The notes under the pieces are model-generated. The model had not been told where the DNA came from. It searched no databases and saw only the letters and a list, made by a program, of their open reading frames with translations. From Hydractinia symbiolongicarpus (lineage: Eukaryota > Cnidaria > Hydrozoa > Anthoathecata > Hydractiniidae): a stretch of 64,000 bases of DNA. The stretch is from NCBI RefSeq assembly GCF_029227915.1, contig NC_079881.1, positions 8,246,001-8,310,000 on the forward strand. Direction: 5' to 3'. The translations under genes and the position numbers were made by a program. Every line of letters starts with the position of its first letter. Position 1 is the stretch's first letter. This document shows, piece by piece, positions 27,401 through 39,100 of the stretch.

Positions 27401-30400
27401 AAAAGTTGAACTTTAAAATTTATTTTTTAATTTAAAAAGAGCAACTAGATTAAAAAAAAAAATGAAATGCTGCTTGAGTTTTTCGAAAGCAAATGTTGTT
27501 AGCAACTTCACTTCACAATTTCGAATACTGAATATCGAACATTGAACATACGTCGAGGTGGAAAAAGTATTGAATTGAAAACCAATGTAACACCTGCTCT
27601 GAATATTACAATGCGTGTTTTGCTTGTATATTTTGCAATGTACCTGTTTTTTTTTGCTTGTTATTAAACAATTTTATTTCAAAGGCCACACAAATTCCAA
27701 TTTAATTATTTGCATTAATCATTCATGTCAATTGAGGAAGAAAAGAAAACTTAGAAAAAAATAGAAATTTAAAAAAAAAATAGACAAATTAAATCATGCT
27801 TCCCTACGTATATTATTCCCAGACACCTTCATTGAACTGAATATTATTATTTTGGTGTGCGATTAGCGCACGCCTGAGGTATTTAGTGTTATTTTTTGGC
27901 ATGCGAAGATCGCACGGGAACATTCAAACATGGCGTGTGTGGGCGTGTGCGCGTGCGATCGCACACCATTCCTGACGAGGCCTGAGGCAGGAGAAATTTT
28001 TACGGTGTAAGCAGTTCCTGGAAGTCAAAGAAAAGGAGCACAGCAAATACATCTGGTAACCCAGTTGATTCTGAAGGCAATGTTTTACAATGTCATCATT
28101 GTGAGTCGACAAAACATTTCGTTGGAAATTGTCGTCATCGTGAGAAAGTGGTGGAAGAAAATAATATGACTGTTCATATTAAACTGGTGACTGGGAAAGG
28201 TAGTGGAAGTATGGTGTTAGAAATGCTGCGAAAAGGTATCCTTGAGAGTGCGTGCACAAAGAGTGTGGCTGGATCGGTGTGGATTGATGAGTTTGTTAAC
28301 ATGTTGAGTAAAAAAAGATCGACAAAAGGTTCATCAAAGTACTGTTTCAAGTGAGTCGCTGTTTCGTTTTGGTGATGGTGTGGAAAGTCGTAGCTTCAAA
28401 TGTGTGAAGATTCCAGTAAATTTTGGTGGTAAAAAGCGGAAAATTTTGAAAGTTGATGTTGTGAGTAATGAGATTCCATTGCTTATAAGTAAACCTGCAA
28501 TGAAGTCCTTGTGTATGAAAATTGATTTTGAAAACGATTGTGCAATAATTGATGGTGAAAAGCTTGATCTTCAGTGTATAGCTCATCAGGACATTACTTT
28601 TTGTCATTGACAGAGTTAGCTCATGCAAACTGTAAAGTTGTTTTTCATACATAAAACCTGTTGACCTTACCTAAAGAAGAAAAAAGAAGAAAGCAATAAA
28701 ACTTCATCGTCAATTATGTCATGTGTCAAAAGAAAAATTGGTTGGCTTGTTGAAGAAAAGTGGATGCAGTGACAAAGAATTTTTTCGTTTGATTGATGAT
28801 TGTTGTTCTTCTTGTAAGTTCTGTGAGCTTTATAAAAAACTTGCTGTTGTTGGACTGCCAGTGTCTGATAAATTTAACGATTTTGTCTGTATGGATTTGA
28901 AAGAGCTGGAAAAAGGAAAGTTGTGGTTCCTTCATCTTGTTGATTCGGGTACTCGATACACAGCTGCATGTTTGATTAATACAAAGAAGAAAGAAGTTGT
29001 GGTATGCAAGATTTTTCAATTATGGATAGCTTATTTTGGAGCACCTAGAAAGTTTCATAACGATTGTGGAGGGGAATTTTGTAATGCAGTTACGAAGGAG
29101 ATGAGTGAGAAGTTAGGTGTTGAGATTAACACAACACCAGGTGAATCACCTTTCAGTAACGGCATTGTAGAGAGAAATAATAAAGTGCTCTATGAAATGA
29201 TGATGAAAACCAAAGAAGATGTTAAATGCAATATGGATACTGCTTTGACATGGGCAGTTTCGGCGAAGAATGTGCTTCAAAATCAGGAAGGATTTTCTCC
29301 AAACCAGGTTGTTAAGAAATTGAATGCTACAAAACTACAATTGACATTTCCTAATCTTGGTCATCCAGAGAATCTTGCAGTAATGGTATATGTTGATGTG
29401 ACTCATGCAAGTCTACCTAGTGGTGCTTCACAAGGTGCTTACATAGCTTTCTTGTGTGGTAATGGATATGTTTCACCTGTCACATGGTGCTCAAAGAAGC
29501 TTGATTGTGTTACAAAGAGTCCACTACCTTCTGAGACGATGGCGTTAAGTGAGTCAGGGGATGCTGAATATTTTTTTGTATCAATGGTAAAGGAGATATT
29601 TCATCTTGATGTTACTCCATCTGTTGCATGTAAAACTGATAACCAATCGCTACGAGCGCATCTTGAAAGCACAAAGATCATCCAAGATGTGAGATTACGT
29701 GTTGATATTGCATGATTCAACTCGGAGAAATTAATGTACAATGGGTACCTGGTGCTGAACAGATAGCTGATTGCATGACAAAGTATGGTGCATCGTCGGC
29801 TAGACTTGTTCATGTATTAAAGACGCTTGCCTTTTAAAAATAGATTTTATAGGTTGATTTTAAAACCTCTATTTTTCAGGCGTCAGATTGTCAGCAATTT
29901 ATTGCCGACGTGTTTTTAGCCTAATTTCGAGGGCTGAGTTATGTTGTGAGCAAAATTGCCAGGGTATCGCTACTATTTGTTTAGATAATTCCGTAATTAG
30001 GCTGGTACAGTACCGCTTGAATGTAACTTTACATGTACGCGAGTTTTACAACCTAATGTAACAATTTAATGTATACATAAAGAAACATAACACGGTAAAA
30101 GCATTTCTATCGCTGTTTTTCGTTCTTAAACTTTTAAAACACGATCTAACAAAGCTTTTCTATCGCTGTTTATTGTTCCTAAACTTTAAAAATGCGTTCT
30201 AACGAAGCTATTCTATCACTGTTTTATGTTCTTAAACTTTTAAAATGCAATCTAAAAAGCATTTCATCGCTGTTTTTGTTTTTAAACTTTTAAAATGCGA
30301 TCTAAAAAGCATTTCAAATGCCGTTTTTCGTTCTTAAATTTTTAAAATGCGATCTAACGAAGCTTTTCTATCACCGTTTTTTGCTCTTAAACTTTCAAAA

Positions 30401-31898
30401 TGCAATCTAATGAAGCTTTTTTATCGACGATTTTTGTTCTTAAACTTTTAAAATGCGATCTAACGAAACTTAAATCTTTGTTAAATTTTATTTTCTTTTG
30501 TTGATCTATTGACAACTATAGCAATTAAATACAACAATGGGACACACACAGTTCACAGGAGCTAATTAAATTTCGCAAACAAGAGATGAACTCTATTGTT
30601 TTCAACATGCAAAAATAGCTCATGTGTTTAAGAATAGGTTAACAATAACAACGAAAGTTCTGACACTACCGAAAGCTCATGCGAAGGTGATAACTTTCGC
30701 GTACATGTAAGTTACATTCGAGCGGTACTGTAGTAGGCTACTCATTACAATTTCTTTTCACATATTGAAGTATGAAGATTATAACAATTGTCAAACAGCA
30801 CTGTAGTATAAGTGTGCACGTTTTAGGTAAGTTTTATTGAAATGTTGGTGAACTTATATGACTAAACATTTGAAACTCATCAATGAATACACCTTTTACG
30901 ATAAATTGGGAAACTAACACTACATCACACCTTATTTTGCAATCGGAGGAGGTAAAATCACACTTTTATAAGAGTTTAGCAAGGAGAAAAAATGTTTTTT
31001 CGTGATAACTTTTCTTGCCACGTTTTGTTTTTAGGCCACCGTCGAAAATATGTTTGGTTAGCGTCATTTCTAATTACAAAAGTGAGTCGGTCGGTCAGTA
31101 GGATAAAAATTTTCCCGAAAAATTACAAAAATACTATATTTCGCAGCCATATTTTGTTGTTCGTTTTAAATGTACGCTAGCTGTATTTTTAGCCTCCGTT
31201 TTAAGTTCGATTTTTGTCAGTCAATAGTGTTCCCATGGTTTTTGCTTGTATTGCCATATAAATGCGAGCAGGAAAATATAGCACTGAGTAGCGCTGCGCA
31301 GTCCCCTATCGAAATAACATTTGCACGTAACAACCGTAATTTGGAGGACCACTGAAAAGGTAAATGGTGGATTTTGTTGCGTGTCGAAGATTGTTTGTGA
31401 ATTGTTTGGTTTATTATTTACTCTAAAAACTTGAGAAAATATGCCTTCGTCTCTAACAAACTCTCATAAAAACACCTTTTTTACCTCCTTTTTTCTGAAA
31501 TTGTAAAACGATGAAGAGCCGTACGAATGCATGTACAATTGAATTATCATAAAGGTGTATTGAGGGGTTTTAACTCTATTTGACTAACTAGCTAAGTATA
31601 CCACAGATCGCTGCAAAGCACAATTTTTGCAAAACTGATTTGTGCAGCTAGTTAGCTAGCTAGCTAATAAATAAATAAATAAAAATGTTTCGGTTTAAAC
31701 AAATTGCCTTGTTAAAGTCTCTCAGCACAAATTATCTAGCTGGTTACTAGATACAATCATTGAATATAATGATAATAAGTTATAATCTATTACCTCATTG
31801 GCATCATCTGTTATTTCCATCTTGTTTGTGTTTGTTATAGTACTTTCGCCCTCTTCTTGCACAAGGTTTGCTTGCCACGACTGACTTTCAGCAGCCAT
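15460..31898 (-). CDS. PDXDC1: PDXDC1 homologue, pyridoxal-dependent-decarboxylase-domain protein (24 exons)
   Basis: Exons, 5' to 3': 31898-31794, 25496-25444, 24117-24082, 23940-23878, 23792-23646, 23063-23008, 22595-22462, 22306-22276, 22190-22153, 21836-21673, 21490-21442, 21055-20963, 20636-20561, 20412-20369, 20054-19913, 19337-19261, 18859-18754, 17788-17730, 17618-17506, 16893-16845, 16289-16212, 16074-15982, 15880-15775, 15677-15460. Phases are consistent; 2130 nt give 709 residues (human about 788). Family blocks: PPVVYLSAAAPPEFGKQL, VPCNTMFGS, LIGYAGTPLSGHTDNLGRLR, IPREGTCLKFHPLQ, GVLRSVPLVSSLYNWWSPPP. Group II PLP decarboxylases carry a Schiff-base Lys after the (A)DS.. strand; here ADSLTLNLSRWFG has Arg306 there, so decarboxylase activity is doubtful. 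The human function is poorly defined (linked to lipid traits). The exon 12 donor (20963) and the E20-E21 join (a human segment seems absent) are the weakest points. Intron 1 is 6.3 kb and TE-filled. Confidence 0.92.
16580..16688 (-). mobile_element. mini-Helitron, short copy
   Basis: On the minus strand it starts TCTTTAATAATAGCCGTA and ends with a hairpin (CCCGTGGATG..ACGGG type) followed by CTAG and T, the Helitron 3' signature. It matches the copies at 62094-62440 at both ends but is internally shorter. It lies in PDXDC1 intron 20. Confidence 0.7.
16955..17467. mobile_element. TIR MITE, 513 bp, in PDXDC1 intron 19
   Basis: The ends are inverted: CAGTTAACTGCCGGTAACTC on the left and, complemented from the right, CAGTTAACTCCCGGTAACTC, continuing GAAC in both. 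The motif AACTCGAA(C/T) recurs many times inside in both orientations. Such ends are typical of pogo/Tigger-type MITEs, but a clean TA duplication is seen only on the left (TA at 16953-16954). Confidence 0.8.
18440..18655. repeat. CCAAT-box minisatellite, about 6 units of about 38 bp, in PDXDC1 intron 17
   Basis: Diverged tandem units each begin with (CAG)CCAATCAGAAG(A/G)CA followed by (AT)AATTCATACACTTTTGCACG. The CCAATCA core is kept in most units while the rest drifts. Confidence 0.8.
19395..19895. repeat. (AAACA)-type minisatellite with an A run, in PDXDC1 intron 15
   Basis: About 500 bp of AAACAAAC tracts. The right half is organised as roughly 20-bp units AACAAACAAATAAAAACACG, and an A run of about 23 sits at 19559-19582. 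Long Phe/Val/Cys/Leu-rich frames on the minus strand are translation of the repeat, not genes. It ends about 20 bp before the exon at 20054-19913. Confidence 0.95.
23161..23562 (+). mobile_element. short LINE 3'-end element, copy 1
   Basis: The plus strand encodes the C-terminal tail of a non-LTR reverse transcriptase (LEDLDRLERNDMRMVRWMC, IKDVIQIRRLNWLGHLERME, PRGRPRKTWQE-type), broken by a small deletion near 23350. It ends in the consensus tail CCCATGCTAGCATGGAAAAC and a (GAT)n run. It sits in PDXDC1 intron 5. A nearly identical copy at 40495-40798 begins at the same residue. Confidence 0.85.
26290..29837 (+). mobile_element. Ty1/copia-type retrotransposon, degenerate, reverse transcriptase deleted
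   Basis: The order on the plus strand fits copia. Gag-like frames run 26290-26900 (PPVFQPEEDDDYASWKNDVE, frameshift near 26650, then LPSGVQAFFLIQAANLSTDL). A CX2CX4HX4C zinc knuckle follows (CHHCESTKHFVGNC, about 28090), then a protease-like LESACTKSVAG (28230; normally D-S/T-G). The integrase at 28723-29310 keeps D..D..E context (VCMDL, FHNDCGGEFC, GIVERNN). The frame then jumps directly into RNase H (VYVDVTHASLPSGASQGAYI, SETMALSESGDAEYF, TDNQSLRAHL). A one-base shift at about 29712 precedes WVPGAEQIADCMTK and the stop at 29835. No RT domain and no LTR pair were found. A transposon splits the gag end at 26907-27984. It lies in PDXDC1 intron 1, opposite strand. Confidence 0.88.
26907..27984. 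mobile_element. nested non-autonomous TIR transposon, 1078 bp
   Basis: 16-bp perfect TIRs (CAGGCCTCGTCAGGAA at the left and its complement at the right), flanked by AGGCA at 26902-26906 and 27985-27989. Removing it and one AGGCA rejoins the copia gag frame (..NGKRG + RR..). Subterminal regions carry repeated GGCGTGCGA / TCGCACGCC motifs, several as palindromes. No transposase ORF. CAGG ends recall hAT, but the 5-bp duplication does not fit hAT's 8 bp, so the superfamily is open. Confidence 0.85.
30008..30730. mobile_element. TA-flanked MITE with internal 52-bp minisatellite, copy 1 (723 bp)
   Basis: TIRs of about 35 bp start CAGTACCGCTYGAATGTAAC and continue to ACATGTACGCGA at both ends. TA lies on each side (30006-30007, 30731-30732), as for Tc1/mariner/pogo insertions. 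Inside, 30095-30475 holds about 7 units of a 52-bp repeat containing CTATCGCTGTTTTTCGTTCT and TAAACTTTTAAAATGCGATC. The related element at 38868-39995 has similar ends and the same repeat. It lies in PDXDC1 intron 1. Confidence 0.88.
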
Positions 31899-33151
31899 TT
31901 TTTCCGAGAAAAGCCACGACTGTTGACCTGTTCAAAGTATTAGATTGTTAGTTTAAAACGTTACTCAGGTGCACAAAAAAATCCTACTATGGACACGTTG
32001 GATTTCCTTAAAATTGCTGATTTTGCAAATTATGTTGTTTACGATGTTTTTATCAACCAATAACCGCCCCCTGATCTGCTCTCGACTTAGCGGCCCTAAA
32101 GCCGAATCTCCACTGGACGATATATTCGCTACGATTTTTGTGACGAAAAGTAGAAACCAATTCAACTTTTCGTCATGACGAAAATCGCAACCAATCAGAT
32201 TCGAGTAAAAATAGTCCGTAGGGATTCGCGTTAACGCTGTATTTGCTTACATATTTTTGCCTCTGGAAACACGGATCGGAGTGGAAAGGTAAACGGATAT
32301 TTATTAATTTCAATTTCCATTAATTAAAATTTCACTTGAACCGGAAGAAAAAGACCATGAAATATTCGAGTCACCGTGTTCAAAGTCTCCGATCGGATCC
32401 GTGCGCTGAGGAAATAAATATGTGAGTGGGAATTCGCCTTAGTAAATTTGACAAACCAGACCAAACAGACACAAAGACACAGTGTGCGCTTGTTTTCTAC
32501 GAATAACTTTATTTACTATAACCGTAAAATCCTGTGATTTAATTCCTAGACATTTTAGGACAGCGCACTAATATTGGTAACAAGAAGCAATCTCGTTCCT
32601 GGGGTTTCTTTTTCTGCTTTCTGTATTTGGCTGGCGCGAATCGGCATATCAGAAAGCGAAAAAAACTCTGGGGACGAGATCGGGCTAACGTTTTATTCAA
32701 ACATTATTTAAATTCTGGAGGGTTGAACATTTTGCTTTTTTGTCATTTGAAGACTGGAAATAAAAAATTCACAATTCCGCAGAGTCGTGAAACGCGGGAA
32801 ACGACATTTTTCTGCGTCTTACAACTTTGTTAAGATAGTAAACCTAAACACATCAACACCAAAGCCTGCAATGACAATTGGGTCGTAAGTCACCTGAGTT
32901 GTGACTCTTTGTTGAAAACTAGTTAATTAGGTTGAAAAACCTCTCAAGCCTGAATTTTAAAATTGTAGGACGGTACGGGACTTGATCATCAAAAGTATTT
33001 TAGAGTTCTGGAGACGAGAATAGGAACTTGATACCCCAGCCTCCCCACCGTAGAAAAATATAAAAACCGGTGGGGTTGTGGTAGGGTCGAGGTCGCTAGT
33101 TTGTATTTCCCTCTTGTCCTGTCGCCCGGCGAACGGTGCGCAGGCACAAAG
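31899..33151. promoter_or_regulatory. divergent upstream region shared by PDXDC1 (-) and TMEM11 (+)
   Basis: The two start codons face away from each other across 1253 bp, so both promoters must lie here or close by. The TMEM11 start sits in AAGATGGCGGC, a typical YY1-type initiator/Kozak element of housekeeping genes. The 3' third (33110-33151) is the most GC-rich part. No TATA box is assigned. A small inverted-repeat element lies at 32590-32680. Confidence 0.6.
32590..32680. mobile_element. 91-bp foldback element
   Basis: Inverted ends ATCTCGTTCCTGGGGTTTCT and, complemented from the right, ATCTCGTCCCCAGAGTTTTT. Single ends of similar sequence occur near 50503 and 60105, and a perfect foldback of the core at 62457-62499, so this is a dispersed family. 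Confidence 0.6.
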
Positions 33152-36100
33152 ATGGCGGCAGAAGTAACGGTAACGGATGATGACGCTTTTGAGGAAAGGT
33201 ATGTTTATTTCATATTTTCAATATAAACTTTGTCGTTTCGCAGGAAATATTGAGCTAAAACTATTGATAGATTAGACCCTGAAAACTCTTTCTTTTTTGT
33301 TGAAACACTTTTTTGTTAAGTTTAATTTTCTGGGCACTGGTTGGGGAGAAGGGAGAAAGGAATCTAGCTAGCTAGCTAAGCTACAAAATATAACTTGTTT
33401 TGTAAATTAAAGCTTTTTCATAATTTTTGTAAGAATTTGAATCAATATATAAAGGGATTTTTCCTTCAGCTAAGAAAGTTGATCGTAACAAACCTGAAAG
33501 TTAATTGTAACAAACCTGAATTCTCCTTTTCCCTTCTTTAGGGGGCCTCATCCATACTCACATTGCCAAGACAAACGTCCAATGGACGTTTCTTTTCAAA
33601 GACAACCACACACCCTGAGAAATGTCCACTTGTGGCAGTTATTTTTCCAAAAAAAACCTATCCTACAAAGGTGAAAAGCCTTTTCCGAGGTTCTTTGGTG
33701 GTCTCGTTGATTGTAGTGGGCAAAAACATGGTTTTGAATTGCCACGAAAGAAACGTCCATTGCACTTTGAGAGGTACCCACAAACGTCCATTGGACGTTT
33801 CTCGTGCTGAAGCTGAAGGAAAAATCCCTTTATGTATTCGAAGCGGACAAAAATGTTATAGTCAGATGAGGTAATCGTTACGCACTTTTTAAATAATCAT
33901 GAACTACGGTCGCTGTTCTAATCGTTACGCAGTTCTTTTGTTTTATTCATGCAAAATTAGTTTCTTGTAACATATTCACCAAATATGAGGACCATATGGA
34001 AGCGCTATCATGCACTTTTTCACATAAAACAATGCGTAATGATTAGATCGAAAAAACTCTAATCATTACGCATTTTTTTATATTTTTTACGCAGGTGCGT
34101 AATGATTATAACACCCTGCGCAATTAATAAAATAGTTTGTTACGCACCTAAGATCTAATGGTTACGCACGCTATTTACGTAGCGGTGTAGTCTGGATTAG
34201 TCTATTTGTGCCTTTTTTATCTTTTTGAATATTAGAACTACAACCGTCAATAATTTCAAAGAGGTGCAATGGAAATAACTAATAAAATATAACAGGGAAT
34301 TGAAACAATACAACGTGTAGTGTGGCGAAAATGACCTTGAAACTTCGGCTTTTATTTTAAACAGGGAAAATACCGGCAGTTATACAACAACTACATTTCA
34401 TTTAAATTACTCTCCCATTTGCATCTTTCCGAAACATGCATTGCGTCTCTGTTCTTCTTTTTTATCCTTTCGAATAATTCCCGAACTTGAGGATACTGTG
34501 GGAACTCCCATTTGTCACCACCCAAAAAAGTTGCAGTTAACGGCCCACAGATAACATTTTGGACAGCGAAGGTGTCGATATCTTCCCCTACAGCTGTTCC
34601 GAACTCGCTGGTTTTTTTTATTTTTTATTTACCTCAGTCGATTTTGGGGTGGACTGGTTAATTGGTGACAACTTCCAACCATTTGGAATCCAGCAGAAGC
34701 CTGTAGGTGCTGTATATGGATATGGTCCAAGCCGCTTTAACAAGATATTCATCTCATTAGTTTCATCACGACTTCCGCCTGGCAGAGATGATGGAGTTAT
34801 ATTTACATTAGGGGTGGTTGTAGGTGTGGTATAAGATATTGATAAAGGAGATTCTGCTTGGTTTTGCAATTCGGGCAGTGGTAATGATGTCGAGACTTGA
34901 TTTTGCGCAAGACCCGCAGCTTCATCGATTTGTCTGAAAGTACAAAAATGTTCAGTCAAGATGTTTATTCAACAGGTTTAGCCATTTTTATCAGTCACAA
35001 AAGAAAATAACGTACCCGTCTGACAATTTAGACCAATCAAGAGCTTTACCACTTTGTTTCCACGTATAATATTTCGCTAACAATCTTGGGTCCAAGCGTT
35101 CCTTTGGATACATGGTTCTGTCAATTGGCCATATTCCAGTACTCCTAAACCCATTGATAACGCTTTCTTTTTTCATGCCATCTTTCCAAATGGAACAGAG
35201 TTCATTGACAAACTCAGACTTTGTCAATTGGCTTTTAGCACCATGTGTTGTCACGCGTAAATGGAGGCGCTTCTCCCAAGCACGTTTTAAGGGTCCAAAA
35301 CATGCAACATCTAGGGGTTGCATGACATCCGTAACATGTGGAGGGAATTTCATTATAATTATATCGTCTTCCAATGCTTTTTTAATGACAGATATGCTGA
35401 TATGGGTAAGGTGCCCATCAAACACCAGTAACAATGGTCTTTCTGTTACGTCCTCAGTGAATTTGGCGAACCACGTGGAAAAAACTTCCGTGTCCATCCA
35501 ACCGTTTTCAGACTTGGCGTAAAACGTGTTGGGTAGAGCCTTGTCCCCGTACCACGTACTTTGCATATTTTTTCCAGTGAATATAATAAGAGGGTCAAGT
35601 GCCACTTCAGCTGCATTACAAACACCGAGTACAGTGATGTTTTCTCTCCCAGCGCCATACCGTAATTTAAGGGCACGCTGTCCCTTCACGGAGACAACTT
35701 TCCCTTTTGATGGATCAGTTGGAAAAGAACTTTCGTCACAGTTCCAGATCCGTTGTGCATCCAGATTAGGGTATTTCTCGAAGATCTAAAAATATCATTT
35801 TACTATACATCATGCACGGTCAAATTATAAACGCTGTTTCCTATAAAAGCGTACCGTCAATGACGCATATATTACCTGTTCCAATTGATCGTAGAAATCA
35901 AAAATTATAAATGGATTGGATGTGTTTGCTTTACGGACAGTACTAATCATCTCAGCCTTCTTGTGACTCAGTCCGTTTCTTTTCATAAAGCTCTTTATCC
36001 ACACCAAACCAGGCCTTCCATTTTTAAACTGAAGTGAAATCGTCCCTGTGACTTTGATGTATTCGGCAACAAGATCCTAAATAATAAATTAAATGATGAT

Positions 36101-39100
36101 ACAAATATAAATAGTGACAGAATTTCCAACATTCAGTTTTAAACCCTTACAAAAACAGCTATTAGCTTACCAAAATTTCATCCAACGTAGGACTAAAACC
36201 AAGGTTACATACAACACCAATGCACTTAGCTAGCCGGGCCTCCGTTTCTGCATCGAAAACACATTTCCGACCAGACTTTCCTAATTTGGCTCCTTCCTTG
36301 CGTTTTTTTAAACGAAATCGCAGCGTAGATTCGTTGATACCATGACGTTTTGCTATGCCTCTGACTGATGCATTCGGCATAGAATCGAACTCTTGAAGCG
36401 CTTCCTGGAGTTGCTCTTCTGTCCACGCGTCCACAACTTTCTTCGCAACTTTTCTGCTACCCTGCTTTTTTCTTCGACCACTCTTTGATACACGTTTTTT
36501 TGTTTTCATTGTTAAGCCGTCTAGACAAACTATAAACACGATAAAACACAGTATACATTCCCAAAAATACTCACTGTGGTCTCTCATCCAAGAATATGGT
36601 AAAACAAGTGTTTAGAAATTAAAAACAAACATAGCAAAACAAAATTCTACCTTCTCCCAGTATGAATTGATCTGCAAAAGAGTTTGTTACTAGAATCTTG
36701 TCTTGTTAAGGAATTATTGACCAATTGGCGCCAAAGACCTTCACAAAATACCATATAAGGAATGTTTACCCCTTCCTGGCAATTATAACAAGGCATAAAG
36801 TTCTTAACTAAAGACGTTAAACAAGATTTCTAGTAGTCTCTCTAACTTTGCTTTGTGCGTAATGATAATATTATGCCCAATGATTTCTTGATTTAATCAT
36901 TGCGCATCGTTTTTTTGCCCCGGGCGTGATATTTACATAAAAAGGCCTCCGAGAATCAATGGACGAGGTTCGGGTCTGTAATTTAACACAGTTTTTTACC
37001 AGTGGACCGTGCTAACAAAAATGGTAGAGGAAAGTTAGTGAAGTGATTCGGAAAGTTGATATTGGACTTTTTTGGAGTGGTGTTGGAAACATCAAGATTT
37101 CTCTGGAAGAGTCGTCGTATGGAATAATTTAATTGGTTAATATAGCGGAGGAATCATTTCAGTTAGTTTTTTCATTCTTTAATTTTATTTTAAACCTTGT
37201 TTTAGTTGCGAAATTAACAAACTTAAAAATGCGTAATGAATATAAATGCGTAACGATTACCTCATCTGACTATACGAAAAAATAATTTATATTAACCTCT
37301 CAGATAAAACAGGATATCTCAAGAACAAAATAAAATTTTTATATTCTGTAAAAAGAATAATAATCTCAGATAAATTGTTATTAACGCACCTGAGATACTA
37401 TTAAACTAGATTGACGTCTCTATACATGTTTTGTTACTCAACCAATTACGTGCTTACGATGTCACGCAAAATAAGACAAAAATAACGTATCTGTGTCATT
37501 ACAATTTTTATTTTCGTCGTGAAATAAAAAGAAACTAGAAATCATGAACAATTTTTGCAATTCCATTGTGAAAGTGCATCAATTTCGTTCTCTTTCTTTT
37601 TCCTCTGATCAGTACATACCGCATGAAACCAAGCCAAACACTCGTCGCATTGAAACCACACCTCCCCTTCCGCAAATAATCTCTCGCATTCCCCACAAAT
37701 ATAATCAACATCCTCAAACTCTGAGTCTAGGGAACTCGTCTCTTCTTCCTGCGACTCTTCGTCCGACTCCATTAAAAACCTTTTTTTTAGGGGGGCGACT
37801 TGATTTTCGTATCGCTACTAATTTAGATTGGGTAACTTTAGTAGCGGCTTTGTCTTTTGCTTTTGCAAATCTCTTTTGTCGGTTAGCCTCCTTAATTAAC
37901 TCTAGTCGATTTTTTTCGTCGTGTTGTATTTTGAGGATTTTAATGGCTTCATCACTAGTCATATGTTTTGGGAAGTCCTTCTTTTTTTTATTGTTTTTTG
38001 TTTTCTTTCAATCTCCAGGTAACGTAATATCGAGTTGATAATCGGATTAACGTCTTGGGGAGAGGAAGGAAAACTTTCCATACAAAGTGTTTCTTTTACT
38101 AAAACCAACCTTGGTGAAGTACTTTCCAAGCTTGGTAAAGGCTATCGTCAGGGATGTCAAAGTCTTTCATAAAACGTTTTAGAAACAGATGTTTTTTATT
38201 TCCAATGCTTTGTTCTAAATTATTTACCGCTTGCTGAACAGGGCATTTTCGGGGTACTAGCCTGTGTTGGTAGTAAAGTATCACTTGATCCACCAGGAAG
38301 AGTTGTGCTATGCAGTAGCTTGTTCGTCTTGACTCCACTAAATTCGCTATTAGCCTGAGTCATATTTGTTACCCCCGATGGATTATCCCGCATGCACTAC
38401 CAAAACTTGGTTCAGACGGCAAAGTAGCATCATTTTTTCCTGGGGTGATTTCAAGATCTAGTTCTGCATCCAAATAGACGTTTGCATGTCTAAAAAGGTC
38501 GTGATCTACGTTTAACCTGTTTACAGGCCATATTCCAGTTGCACGAAAAGAAGATTTCACGACATCGTTTCGACATGACTGGTCAAAGGCCTTTGTAAAA
38601 ACGGTCGAAAAAACCCTTTTTGTGATGGCAACTCCTGGATGCTCAACCGTAAATTAAGCAACTTGCTTCGATAAATTGTGCTTGAACACACTGAAGAATC
38701 CGCGATCAGTTGGTTGCAGTGCATGATAGGTATGCGGAGGTAGGCGGAACAACAAGATCTGATTTTGCTGACAAAACTGACTTGTATGGTAGTCAATATG
38801 TGATACGTGGCCATCCACAAGCAACACTGCTGATCGTAATGGCGGAATGCTTTTCACAAAGTGATTACAGTACAGTCTGAATGTAATCTACCGCGTACAT
38901 GCTAATATCACACCTTTGCGTTGAGGACGGCAGTCGTTTGTCTTTTGTTATAATTAAATCCCTTGAGCGTTTTGTGAGTTTATATTTGCTTGTTAAAAAA
39001 CAATGCGCTCGCAAAGAAATATTGGAGCAATTATATTTTTTCTAAAAACGAGATGCATTGTGTAAATGCATTGATAGCCTATTCCTTTAAGTACATTAAA

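Noticed and set aside
30095-30475. Regularly spaced repeat units resembling a CRISPR array
   Set aside because: Units are contiguous and diverged without unique spacers, and they sit within MITE TIRs in animal DNA.
33563-33874. 103-residue plus-strand frame upstream of the pogo element
   Set aside because: It lies between the inverted repeats of a foldback MITE and runs into the pogo TIR.
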